From Chamaea fasciata (taxonomy: Eukaryota > Chordata > Aves > Passeriformes > Sylviidae), in contig JARCOQ010000001.1 of the NCBI GenBank assembly GCA_029207755.1, forward strand, positions 91,933,637 to 91,997,636: a DNA stretch of 64,000 nt, read 5' to 3'. How positions within the stretch are numbered: the stretch's first letter is position 1; every line of letters begins with the position of its first letter. Below the pieces are notes generated by a model. It searched no databases and was not told where the DNA came from. It saw nothing but the letters and a program-made list of their open reading frames with translations. A program made the position numbers and the translations under genes. Shown here one piece after another: positions 1 through 12,310 of this stretch.

Positions 1-3000
1 CCACCCCTTTTGCCTGGAGTTTGTTGAGCTGAAAACTACCCTGCTCTTGGCTCAACAAAAATACTTCTGATGGTTTAAGACGTGTTCCTGCACCTACATC
101 AGACTTAGCAGAGGAAAAATATGTAGTCAGTTTTCTTCCATTTTTTCAAGCAGTTCTTTAGGCTTCTATAAAACACAGTAAAGGGAATGAAAGTCTATAA
201 AGGGAAGGAATGAGGTCACTCTGTAGGTGTCATAACTAGAAATCTGTCTTATAATTTTAGACCTAAAGCTTTGGTCAGTAGCTATCTCTGCAGCCTCCAA
301 GTCTGTATTGGTGACAATTCCTTTTTCTCATAGCTGAAGATATACAGCTATAAAGTGTGTTACTGAATTTCCCGAATCAAGCACTCAGAAATGAAGATCA
401 GTATGAAGAACAGCTCTGCAGCTTTGTTTTTTGTACCTCTTGACAATTCTTATTTGGTGATTACTTGCTGGTGTTTGCTAAAGGTTACTTCCATTTGCAC
501 TGTTGTGATGCAGCTTCCATGGCACATTCTCAGGTGCTGTTTACTGGTATGTAATTATTTTTAAAACTTGCAAACTCTTGCAGAGGGCATGATTTTTAAT
601 GTTCATATAATTTTTTCTTACTTTCCATCCCTGTAATATGCAAGTGCTTTAAACAAATGGTTTAATTTATTTTCACACTGTTCTCTCTGGTCAGAGCTTC
701 ATGGTATTCCTTGTTTCTTAGTGTTTGGCAACTTAGCAAGTGGGAATAGGGTCAAACGTATCCCCAAGCTTAGTCACCTGATATGTGACTCCCAGAGGTT
801 TTGTGCTGCTGAACCTTAAGCTGCGGCTGTGACCTTCCATGCCTGGCACCTCTTGGTGAAGGCTGCTTGTGCAAGTCAGACAGGCTCCACCCAGGGTAGT
901 GTGTTCTAAAAGGAATGTAGGTACCATTTACAAGTATAAATGAATTCTGGAGCAGAAATGCCCTTCAAAACTGGGTTGCGTGTGGGTTTCTGGTTTTGTT
1001 GTTGCTGTTTTTGGGGGGGTGTGGGTTTTTTTGAGGATAATCAGGGCTCTTCACTAGGACACCATGTTTTCTCCTTTTGGAAACCACTAAATCATGTTTG
1101 CCATGACTGTTAAAAAGATCTCAGAAAGTACAGTTTCCCTCATTACACAGACAGTGGAAATCGATCTTATCCAGCATGGGATGAGATGGGAGTCCTGGGG
1201 AAATTTATGAGCCTGTGTAAATAATTGTGTTACAAGTGCTCCAGAAGGAAGTATTAGTGTGTGGGAGCAGCCTCACTTCTGGCATTTTTACATTTTGAGT
1301 CTTTGACTATGCAACCTAAATAGTGTGTTTTGCCCCACAGTTTTGTGTGCATTGTTTTGTTAAGTCAGGGAAAAACCCAACAGCAATTTGTTACCTAATG
1401 CTGTGCTCCACGCATCATCTTTTCCTGGCCACCAAACTGGTCACTGTTCCCTCCAGTACCGCTCCCTGGTTCACCTCTATGCTGTGCTGGTGCAGTGCAG
1501 TTCAGCTATTGCTTGAACAGTTTGGAATCCCTGGAAGCAGAGGCAGCAGAGGCTCACTGCTTGCTGATTGCATGGTTGAGATGCAGCCTGCTGAATCCTG
1601 CAGTTGTGTTTGGAGGGAAAGCTGTCTTACCTGGCTGTACTTAGTGCAGTCAGCCTCTACTGGGCCTTCAGTCTTAGTCTTGAAAGAGAACTGTGGTTTC
1701 ACAGTTCTGAGAGTTAGGATTTCATCCTGGAGTTTCCAGAACTAATTAGATACTCTTGAAATTATGGTCTACTGGAGGGAGGGGTTTTGAGCTGAAAAAG
1801 AAAGTATTGGCCAACTGTTTGTAAGCAATCTGAAAAATACAGCTGCTGAGTAGTACTTTATTTGAGTTTGGTAATCCTAAAATTGTTTTTAAATGACCAA
1901 TAATAGAATAATTATATTTTTGTACGGAAGAAGGCCAAGAGGTGCGGAGATGTCAAAGCCTCTCTGGCCTCTCCTGCTCTGCATCCACACCCCAGTGACC
2001 TGTGAACCCAAAGGTTTGACAGGTGGTGGAGGGAGATAGTGGGAATTGTATGTGTTCTTGCAGATGGAAGTGTAATTAACAGATACACTTTGTTTACCAA
2101 ATGTTAATGGTTTCTTGAGGAAATAACTCTGTGCCTTCTGGGGCAGTTTCATAACTGAGTGGAATAGTTAAAGCTCTACAAATGGCATTTTAAAATGATG
2201 TTTCATTATAACTAATGAATAGGCTGGCCAACTGATATTGCTCAGGAACAGCTATAGCCACAGTGGCTTGAAGTATGTCTGTAAAGCTAGTTTTTTTGGT
2301 CCTTGAAGATTATAAAATGGTTAAAGAAAGTGCAGTGGATTCTGGGTGTTCCTTGAACTTTTGAAACCATCACATTATTTTTAAGGATGAAATTGAGAAA
2401 CACCCCCAGACATTCATCACTGCCACTTTGCAAATGGAGATGATGGTAATGGCTTAAATTTAATCAGAAAAAATAACCACTACTTGATACACTTACCTCC
2501 GTAGTTGTAAGGACGACGTTTAATATGTTTTGGGCATTTTCTGCTTCAGTTGCATGTCACTGTGGAAGGCTCACTGAGCTTGAACAATGAAAGAAAAATC
2601 TGTCTCATCTTTCACAAGTTAAAGTTTAAACAGTGGGGGTTAACTATCTACAGACCAGGAGAAACAAAGGCTTTTTTTTTAGCTTTGCACCTGTCAAATT
2701 CTGGAAATAATTGCTGTTCTAAAGCAAAAAAACTCTAAACACAAACTGTACAGCAGCTGCCAGGCCAGGAGTGTGGGTATATGCAGGTACCTGGGCTAAG
2801 CGGGTTGAGGAAGCAGAGCTTGTGGTGTGCAGAGTTGAGACGTGTTTTGTTGTGTGGAAACCATGGGATATAGGTGTGGTGTTTGCGCAGGAGAGAAGAG
2901 CCCAAATAGTCAGGAAGGGAGTTTGCACTCAAGTGGGAGGTAGGGAAAGCCTGGCTGTAACTTGAGTTGAATATGGCTCAAAGAGTTTTTCCAGGCATCT

Positions 3001-5513
3001 TGTAACAGGCAGGAAACCTCTCCCCTCATGGACCCTCACTCGGTTGTGTCTTCAGGTCAGAGGTGTAGCCATTCTCCACACTCCTGAGCCACGTTAGGAA
3101 AGGTTTTCTCCACTTCCATCTAAAAGGAATGAGAGAATTACACCCTAACACTTTGTAGGCATAAGTTGGTACCCTTGTTTTGCTGAAATTAGCGAGCCAT
3201 GTGGCTCTTCTATTACTAGAAATCCATTATTGAGCACTTCAAAATCTGGAGGGGATAAAAATGGTGCAGATACTGGAATTTGAATGCTGCTTATGGTTTA
3301 ACTCAACCCTAAATGATGAGGTTTTTAAAGATAGAAAGGTTTTTTCTTGTGATTTCCAGATGGTTTTGTGTCAGTTGGAGTAAACCATTAGTACCAAGAG
3401 AAAACCTAAAACTTAAATGGTGAGACTGGTAATAATTTACAGGTGATGGGATGAAAGCTGGATTACCTCCAGGATTCCTTAGTTAAGGCATGTGTTTGCA
3501 GCAACTTTAGCTTCATGCTAATTAATTTTGATATTGAGCTTCGTGCATAACTCTTTTCCTTGGTCAGTACAGGTAATTGGATGATGCTTGTACTTTTCGT
3601 TGTTTAGGGAAACAAAAAAGGGAAATTGTCTAATAAATCTGTTTTATTTGCTTATACTAAACAAGACAGTAGTAACCTAGATCAAGCATGGAAATAAGCC
3701 GTTAGTCCCCCTTCCTCCACAGGGCTTTTTTTCCTTCCTATGTAAAATTACAGTATTTTAGTAAGCAATGAAACATGATTTATTTATGTAGCCTGAGAAC
3801 ACCTGGATCCTTAAAGTGAGAGGGCCCAATAAACATTGCCTCTCCATGTGGAGTTTCTTGCTGTATCTTGTAAAGCCAGACTTCTAGGATGGACAAAACC
3901 AAGGAAACTGGGTTTCAGCTTTTGTGACAGGAGGTGAGAAAAAGGGGCAGCTGTGCTCTCTAAAGGGTTTTTAGCTGTAACTGACTCAGCTATATGTTAT
4001 TTGGTAACAAGGGAGATGTTCAAGACTGTGAAATTACAAGTATTCTGCTGCCTGGCTGTAGCTTTGTTTGGTAGGCTTCTTGGAGCATCTTCCATGGAGT
4101 AGTTGATCATTGAAGCTGGCATGAGTTTTAGGAATGAGGACACTGAGAGAACTACATGAGATCTCAAGAAATAAAACTGTATTTATGTACTTAATTGCAT
4201 TTTGCATAACCAGCATCAAACAAATATTAATGTAATTTATCTGCTATGTGAGGAAGGAAAGTATAATCAGTTTTGTTTGAGAGAATGAAGGCATTAGAAG
4301 AACTGACAAGGTTCCCATAGGAAGTTGGTGGCACAGGTAGAAAATCAAACCGGTTTACTAGAGTCCCATTGCAGTTCATTATCCAGTAACATTAAGGTTT
4401 TTCTGCTCTTGTGTATGCCAGAGCCTACAGCCAAATCCAGTCGTGTTTTTAAGACTGAATTTTATTGTTTATTCTTATTTTAAAAGAAAAATAAAAACAC
4501 AAGATGCATTTCTTTGTTTTTGCTAACCTGTATTGAAGGATCTTGAATTTGCTTCATGCTAACAAAAAGCCAATGTCTTTTTACCGCAGGTTAAAGGCTT
4601 GCTTGCCTCGTGTTTGTTTTCGTGCTAATCTTGGGTGTCTTGTTAAACTGGGAGTTGAAGAGATACAAAAAGCTTTATGTGCACTTACAGAGGAGCACAG
4701 AAGCTTGTGCTCTTGCTGTTCTGTGCAGTCACGTGCCTCTGTGGCTGCTGGCACTTCCATCCGCTGCTTCTTCTTGCTCTTGTAAAGCAGATTACTGTCT
4801 TTTCTTCGCCTCTAGGATGGGGATGCTGTGTTTCTATGTATTCATGCAATTCAAGGGTGCTGCTCTGCATTGCTGCTGTTGCTCAGCGCAATGAAGTGAG
4901 GTGTAAAGCCCCATCATTCCTAATCTCATTATTCTTGGTTGACTTTTACTATTGTTGTGTTAAAAAACTCAAGGTGGGACAAAATTGTGCCCCTTTTCCA
5001 AAGAGTTAGTATTTCAGTGCCAAGTTTATCTGGGTCTAGGACTATACTTTCAGTTAGATATGGGTGAGGCTTTTTTCTCTGCATGTTCCTTGTCTTAGGA
5101 CCGTGTGGCCTGTGTTCACCATTCTTGTGTTATGGTAGCAATAGGGAGCCTTGCCTGTACACTGGCAATTTCACTGCACCAACTCACAATTTTTCTTTAT
5201 ACAGATAAAAAATAGCAGTTGATTATTAATTTTGAATTTATGATATTAAGCACTTCATATTTGGCTGTTTCCTACTTGTTTTTCACACAGAGAATTTACC
5301 ATGATAGTCAGCTAATCTTAATCTTTCATACCTGTAACAGTGTAGGACCTTCCAACTCTGTGTGTTTAGACAAAGATAATACCATGTACTGTAAAGTGTA
5401 TTTGGTTTGCTCTTTTTTTACTTAACAGTGACAGCCTGGACACTCTAAGTGATTCTTGGAGGGTGCATGGTCATAATGCATGCATCAGTGGGGCTTCTTG
5501 GATGTTCATCCTA
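1..5513 (+). other. CDKAL1 intron sequence, no gene recognised
   Basis: AT-rich sequence lying upstream of the first recognised exon. The longest open frame (1,323-1,745 +, 140 codons) has no family signature, is rich in Cys, Ser and Trp and overlaps an open frame on the other strand, so it is not called a gene. A GT-rich tract with a run of seven G sits at about 988-1,036. No RNA gene or clear mobile element was seen. Confidence 0.7.
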
Positions 5514-5692
5514 CTCAATGCTCTTTTCATTGATGTGGATGATGGGATGAAACTCATCCTCACCAGGTCTGTAGGTGACACCAAAGGGAGAAGAGTGTTT
5601 GCTGGCACAGCAGCCTGTGATTAGCTGGGACCTCAGCAAGCAGGAGGAATGGGCAGAGACCCTCCTGAGGTTCAGTGAGGATACGTGTGCCT
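5514..5692 (+). mobile_element. CR1 LINE fragment, internal reverse-transcriptase part
   Basis: The stretch resembles the internal part of CR1 ORF2 around the reverse-transcriptase active-site region. Readable traces include FIDVDDGM followed after a short gap by GDTK, then a segment corresponding to the usual 'aspartate-leucine-GW-tryptophan' region and GAGGTTCAGTGAGGA, close to the CR1 GAGGTTCAACAAGG. The copy is on the same strand as CDKAL1. It is truncated at both ends and carries many substitutions, so it is an old fossil. The open frame seen on the opposite strand here is a shadow of this element. Confidence 0.7.
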
Positions 5693-5738
5693 TGATTAGA
5701 ACAGCCTCCACATGACAGTGTGGGCTGGGAGCAGCTTC

Positions 5739-5832
5739 ATGTGTGGGTTATGTTTGTGGTTGATTTGGTTTTTTTGGGAAGGGTTATTTGTGTGTCTGTG
5801 TGTTTTGGTTTTATTTGGGTTTTTTTTTAAAG
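5739..5832 (+). repeat. GT-rich low-complexity tract
   Basis: A run of about 90 bases composed almost only of G and T on the + strand, ending in a block of ten T. Similar tracts recur through the window on the same strand. No exact repeat unit is kept. Confidence 0.7.
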
Positions 5833-7261
5833 AAAATTAAACTTGTGGACACTAGGGGCTGAGTCAGCTCTGTGCCCTTGTAATGCTAAAGGCCAAGGTC
5901 TTGGCTGCATCAGCAAGAATGTAGCCAGCAAACTGGTGAAAGGGATTACTCTTGTTTACCACTTGGGAGAATGAAACTGGAAAACTGCCCAGCACAGGAC
6001 TCCTGAAGATAAAATGGGTATCAATGACCTGGAGATAAGATCTCATTGCTGTTTTCAACTGCCTGATTCGTAGCTACAGAGAAAGTAGAACCTGAATTTT
6101 CTGAGCCCAGTGATAGGACTGGAAGCAGTGCTCTTAGCAGGAAGACCTTGGTGTAGTAAAGGGAAAAACAGGAATAATGATTTTATTGTAATTCTGACTG
6201 GTTACAAAGAAAAAAAATGTTCATGGCAAAAGGGAATAAAGTAGAAGGAGCAGTTTGCCTGGAGACGCTTGTGTCCTCATTTGGGACTCTCCATTCTGAT
6301 GCCATAGAATGGGACCATCTCTATCAGGCAGGTCGTCCTGTTTGACTGAGCATGCAGCTTTGGGAGGGATGCACATGGAGTTTTGATCTGTTACATCAGA
6401 TATGCTCAAAGCTCAACTGGGCAATTTTGGGTTTCATTATTGAACTCTGGAATTAGCCCAGTTTTAAGCAGGTGTTGGAACTAGATGGGAAGTTAAAGGG
6501 AACTCTAGGAATCCCATCTAACCATAGTTTTTTTTATGGTCCTATACAGCTCTCTTGTTGATGAAGGTTTTAAAAGACAACTTTCTAAATCATTATATTA
6601 ACCTGTCTTATGCAAGGCACATGTAACAGAACCTTGGTTTTTGAGGCCAGGCCAGTTTAGCTCTGGAGTGTGTGTATGTATATGTCATTTCAAGTGATTT
6701 TTTTTTTTGGAAAGAACTTAGTTGACTGTGAGCAGGGGTGGGGATGTTTTCTTTTGGCATCTTCAGAAAACAACATTAGTGTCAAAGAGCAGAGCCAAAA
6801 AGAGCTGCAAAACAATATTCTTACAAATAAAAAGTTCTCTCAGTGACAAACTAGTTGTTTGCTTACTCAGCTAGTCTGGAGCACTGCTGTTCCCTTGTTT
6901 TTGTTCAAAAGTCCAGATATTTGTAAATACAGTCTTTATCCTTTTGCTAAGAAAAGAGGGTGGCAAAATAGGAGCATATACACTTTCAAATGGCCTCGTT
7001 GAGTAAGGCCAGAGTACCATGCTTGTAATGCTGGCTAGGAGTCAAGATGGAAAAATGTAGAAGAGTAAACAAGATAATTGTTGACTGTTTAGAGGCATTG
7101 TCTTCCTAAAAGTACAGTTTCTAAAATGAAATAGCTTAATCCTTAAAGCGGGAATTTCAGAGAATAATCCTTCAATTTCTTGATTTAGGATTTCTGCACC
7201 TTGAAACTTCTGCACCTAGTTCTTGCCATCCTGATTTTGGGGAAGAGGTAGTGGTAGGTCC

Positions 7262-7335
7262 AGAGCAGGGTAGTTGGACTAAATGACTAGTTGGACATTG
7301 CAGGTCCCTTTCAACTGAACTATTCTAAAATACTC
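7262..7335 (+). mobile_element. CR1 LINE 3' tail, degraded
   Basis: The stretch from AGCAGGGTAGTTGGACTAAA to the motif CAACTGAACTATTCTA follows the layout of the CR1 3' untranslated end: 'GGTTGGACTAGATGAC', then 'GGTCCCTTTCAACTGAA', then an ATTCTA remnant of the octamer tail. It lies in sense orientation relative to CDKAL1. Only about 70 bases are recognisable and the tail octamers are mostly lost, so this is an old copy. Confidence 0.65.
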
Positions 7336-10289
7336 AATACATCTTTAACTTTTTACAAGCTTGTTTCTGCCTCTGTGGCTAGAGAATTTGTTTTCTGAAA
7401 TGTTAGCAGAAATGAATCCTCATAGTCTGTGAAGTTGGTGCATTTTATGATAGCCATTTGCTTCTCTTTTCTGAGTCAAGGATTGTGGCGTCGTGTCTTT
7501 TGTCTCAAGGGAAGCTCCTGTGTGCCTGGAATATAGTCAGCTTTTGGTGTTGAATCCTTTATTATGGATTGATGTCTTGAGTATGGACTTACTGAAGAGC
7601 AGCTTAGATTTTTGTCTGTTCCTTTGCCATTTTTTGGTGCTTAAAAATATGGCTCAAACAGAAAAAAGTTGCAGTGTATTTGTGTATCCAGCCCACAAGG
7701 GTAAGTGGCTGATCTGATCTGACATGCACTTAATGATTTAAAAATCCTGTGAGTCTTGACCTGAGGCTCAAAACTGAAAGCTGGGCTCCCACCTCCATTT
7801 TCTTGTAAGCACCATCAGGCTGCAGCTGTGCCCCAGACCCACTTTGGAGTGAGCAGGTACATAATTAGCTACACATACATTCTGAGAGGTGCAGGGATTC
7901 GAATGATTTGACGAGAATAGAGAGCATGTAAGATGGCCTCTTGCTTTTTTTCTGTCTGGACTAATGCTGTAAAAGGTAGGACCATATTTCTCACTTTTCC
8001 CCCCTTCACATCTTCGCATGTGGCAATGCTTTGGTATAGTGTCCCTGGGCCTTTGTACCACTTGCTAAAATATGTCTGCAGTGTACAGTTAAAAATGACT
8101 CTTCAGTATCAAAGAAGGATATTTGCACGCACCTCAAACTACAATCTAGACAGTTTAAAGCCCTGTGTCTTGTAAGGAAGTGTCCTCCTGCTTTTTGTCA
8201 AACTAGGCTGTCTGGCCTAACAGCTGCAGGTGATAAAAGGCAATGTTGGGCTGAAGCTGCACAGGTGTGCAAACACAATGTTTGCTTACTCTGTTTGCTG
8301 CAATCTGAATCCTTCACTACTCAAAGTATTTGTTTTCCTTGGAAAACTACATTGTAGTGTAGCATGTATAACACCACATTAAATACCACGTAATAGGTGG
8401 GCTGGCTGGTCGCTGGGAGCAAAAGGGCTGATTTTTTTGGCCAGTGAGACTATCTAGCTGATGAACTGCAAAACCACCCCGCCTCAATATAGGACTGAAA
8501 AAAATTACATGGAATAAACACTAATGCATATGTTGTTTCCACTGGAATTTTGTCTTGCTTTCAATACTTTGACTGGTGGCCCTGGGGAACAACGACCCTT
8601 GCTATTGCTTGAGAAGTGCAAGAACTGCATTTTTGCTCCCTTGCAGCTAAGGTTTGATAAATACTGTACACCATTCCTGGCCAGTGTGTAAAGACATTGC
8701 AGCTGAGTGTTACTGTTGGCTTCAGAGGGGTGGTACCTTTCTGGTTTTCCTCAAGTTTGTGGAAGCAGTGAAGTTGGGATGAGCTAGTTATTACTGGAAA
8801 GTGTGGGTGTATGGTTGTTTCCTCCCTCCTACCACCTTAGCATTACAAGGGTGGGCCCTAAAAGTTCACAAAGGCAATGTGCCCTCAAAGCATCTTCCTT
8901 TCATTGGTGTTAGGTCCTCCTTGCTTTACCCAGACTGGAGGTTGTGGAGATTAGACTAGAACTTCTGTAGGGTGCATAGTTAGGGCTGCAGAAATATGAT
9001 CATTTAGTTCCCACATTCCTATTGCAACCCTAGTTTTATAGACTATTTTATACAATTTCTCCTGTTTGCCAGGAAGTTACTGTTTAACCTAGATGTACTC
9101 ATGCAATGTGGAGATATTTATTTCTTGACAAGAAGAAACAAATGGGTGTTCTCTGGGCTTGGGTTTTTTCTTGAAGAAAGAGGAGTGCTATTTGAATTGA
9201 ATGGTCTTATTTGGACTTGGTTTGTGTATCTAATCAGAGTAGTTTGGTAGTGTCTTAATGTAACAAACATTGTATAATGTTCCATTTTATTATACTGCAG
9301 TGTTAAAAATGAGTAGCAATGTTCTTTTTCACATGACATATAGTTCTGTGTAATTTTATTGCTTCTGCATGTAACATAAGTTTCATTCAGTCTCAGCTTA
9401 CTAATTTTATTTTAGGAAAAAAAGCACCAACAAACCCTTAATGTATTTTTAGGGGTGTAAAAAGTTTTCAGGCTTCTGCCTCTGATTTTCTATCCTTTAG
9501 CCCTTTCTCCTAGGCTATAAACTTTTAGTTCATAGCCTTTTCACTTCTGCAAGTGGTGACGTCCTTTATTTAAAAATAAATAAGTAAAAAAATAAGTGAA
9601 ATCAAGAAAACAAAATCCCAGAGCAGACAGTACTGGGGATTGAGATTATTTTTAGGCATATCTTACTTCTGTCACATCAGTTCAGCAATGTTATATCACT
9701 AAAAATATTACAAGCATACTATTAACCTTTGCCAAATAAATGCAAATGGTATTTCAGATTTCAAGATAATGCCAGCATGAGACTGGCAGATGTTTTTCCA
9801 GTGTCCCTGTCTGAGAAATCCTGGAGGGAGAAGGGGGCATGTGAAGTGTAGTAGTGCCTGGAGGGGTGGCTTCTGTGCTGTCCCCATCCCCCTTGTATGA
9901 CTAGAGAGGAAGTATTACAGTATGCATTTCAGGTACCAATCTATTGGAATTAAATTACCAGTGAGAAACGAATTGAATTAATGCAGTATTCAGTGCTGCT
10001 TTTTGTGGTTTGTTCTCTCTTTCTGTTTATTCAGACTGACATAATTGTAATGACAATGTTTTTCTTCACTTGAGGTGAACTGAGTAACCTTCCTTTACGG
10101 TGCATAGCAAAGTGTGGAAGGCAGTAAATTCCTTTCCTATTTAAGGCTGAAAATAGCTGCTCACAATTTCTTTGGATGCGGGCAGATAAGACAATGAGCA
10201 AGTAAAACCAGTTGAGAAATAATACGTTTTAACCTGAGAAATAATACCTTTTAACGTGAGAGTCACAGGCTGCACTTTGTGGCTTTTCT

Positions 10290-10505
10290 CTAGGACCAGC
10301 GTTGCCCACGTTTCTTGTCTGAGGTGGCAAGAGCTGGGTTTTCTCCCGGAGCCCAGTGCGGGCTCCCGCTGCGGTGTCACCTGAGCAGCAGGCAGGGAGC
10401 AGCCAGGGAGGCTCCCACTGCCCTGGCTGGTTCCAGGGGGGGGAGCTGGTGCAGGTGAGCAGCTGCTCCAGCTCCCCGGGTGAGTTGCTGCTGTTACATA
10501 AAGAA
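10290..10505. other. GC-rich block, unidentified
   Basis: About 215 bases clearly richer in G and C than the surrounding intron, with at least seven CpG sites in a neighbourhood where CpG is otherwise rare, and a run of eight G. It holds several CAGC/GCTG-type words around GAGCAGCAGGCAGGGAGCAG. It encodes open frames on the minus strand by virtue of composition only. It is not recognised as CR1 or LTR. It may be an unrecognised repeat, a regulatory element, or chance. Confidence 0.4.
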
Positions 10506-11380
10506 GTAACTGAAAGATGGGCTGACGAGCAATAGTCCCGTGTCCGTTTGTCATAAAATGTTTGAGCCATCTGTTGCTAGAAAAACTACCCCAGTCTACC
10601 ACCTGGTGTTTCACTGAGCCTGGGGATTTAGCCCAGATAAGCACTGGTTTACTTAATAAGTATTGAAAGGGAAAAAAATGGAGAATGGACGGGGAAAAGA
10701 TGCCATGGTTGTTCTCTGTTTTATTGAGTGCTGAATGAGACCATTTGGATCATTGTCTCCTGCCATGGTTCGTGTGTCACTAAAACCCATTTTCTTTTGA
10801 TTTTGAAAATTGAGGATGAAGAATAACATTAAACAGATACAACACTACACAGGGATTGGTATAAAGTTCTGAGCAGCATGTGATTTAATTTGGAGTTGTG
10901 AATGGCCACCTGCTGTACTTCTGTTCTTGTGGCAATCTGGCAAGTGGCTGCACTATTTTGGTGGTTTTATTTGTCGGGCATGTTAGGATTCATCCAGGAG
11001 AGCTGCAGACTGACTGGGCTGGCACAGGCTGGGAGACTGCTTGCCCACTGGCCCCTTGAATATAAACAGAACCCCAAACTGCTAAGGTTTCTTTCAGTGA
11101 TCACAAAATGCATCACCGTGTTTCTGTCACATACAGGTGAATTGCAAGTTCATCATAGGTTAACTTATTTCCTTTTGCTAACCGTTAAAGTAAAAAGGAC
11201 TGCACTACTCTCAGGTAACATAGTTCCCTGTGCTGTCGCAACAGCTGCTGCTTATGCCCTCATGTAACCAGGGAGGTTCCAGCTCACCAGGGAGGTGCTG
11301 GAGTAGTTGCCTTCTTTTGGCAGTGGGCTCAGCTCAAGGCAAGACACAGCTCTTGACATGAGGTGTTTGGTTTAGCCAGA

Positions 11381-11441
11381 GTTTTTTTTGTTGTTGTTGT
11401 TTCTTTGGCCTTTGTTTTGTTTTGTTTTGGGTTTTTTTTTT
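11381..11441 (+). repeat. T/GT-rich tract
   Basis: Low-complexity sequence containing (TTG)n and (TTTTG)n runs followed by a T stretch. It resembles the other GT tracts in this window. Confidence 0.8.
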
Positions 11442-12221
11442 CAACTTGAGTGTTTGTGATCTGTCCTTCAGAGAAAGCACATAACACTGTTCAGCATCAA
11501 ACCATTTGGATAAAATCCCTCAGCCTAGATTTGGGAGCTGCGGTCTGCTGGTGTGACCCTCAGCTTCCCTCAATTTGATTCTTCTTTCCCAGGGGTGTTT
11601 TGGTGCTCCCAGTAATGTTGGAAATGAATGTGGGAATTATTTAAATACTAATTGGTGTGTAATTTTTGTGCCATTACATTCTGGTGACTTTTTGAATTTA
11701 GATACTGATTAGGAAGCCAAAGGGCTAGAATCACCTGTTTCTGTAATTTGATGAAAACTTAACCATAAAGCACCACATGTATATTAGGAGTTGTTTTAGT
11801 GTGTTGTGTTCAAATTTATGAGAGTGAAGAAAGTATTTACATTAAAATAAGCTCTAAAGGAAAAGCAAAGACACCTGAAATCTTTTCAATGCAATAAATA
11901 ACACAATTAGTTTCTACCTACTGTTTTTGTATTGAAATACAGTGGCAGTATTTTCTATCCTGTACTTAGATCCTGATCATTTTAAATGAGTTGTCTTCAT
12001 GTATTTGTTTCTTTAGGCTACAGAAACAATGTGATTTTTGATTATGAAGGCTAACATTCTTTTCTTAGGAAGTGAAGTCAGAAACAATGAGGAAGACAGT
12101 ACAATGCCTATTCCTGTAGCTCTTTGAAAACTTCTTTGCACTTGCATGTTGTGATTTTTAAAGGAGCATTATTGGCAGATGTCTGTAATTTTAATATCAG
12201 CAGAAAGCTAGTGTAGTGTGC

Positions 12222-12310
12222 TTTTGTTGCGGCTTGTTTGGGTTTTTTTTTTTCTAGTTTTGGGGGTTTGGTTTGTTTTTTTTTTGTGGGTTTTTTCTCT
12301 GTTGTTTTTC
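12222..12310 (+). repeat. T/G-rich tract
   Basis: About 90 bases of alternating poly-T and short G runs on the + strand. It gives rise to a spurious open frame rich in Phe and Gly just downstream. Confidence 0.8.

Noticed and set aside
1323..1745. 140-codon open frame on the + strand
   Set aside because: It is Cys- and Ser-rich with no recognisable domain, overlaps an open frame on the other strand, and lies inside an intron without splice or promoter evidence.
5320..5365. Possible CR1 tail (GGACCTTCCAACTCTGTGTG)
   Set aside because: A single short match without the preceding CR1 words.
6472..6530. Possible CR1 tail (GTTGGAACTAGATGGGAAGT)
   Set aside because: Only about 20 bases fit well and the following part diverges; too short to call.
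10141..10644. 167-codon minus-strand open frame
   Set aside because: It is produced by the GC-rich block at 10.3-10.5 kb; the Pro/Ser/Gly-rich middle has no family signature and two minus-strand frames are open over the same bases.
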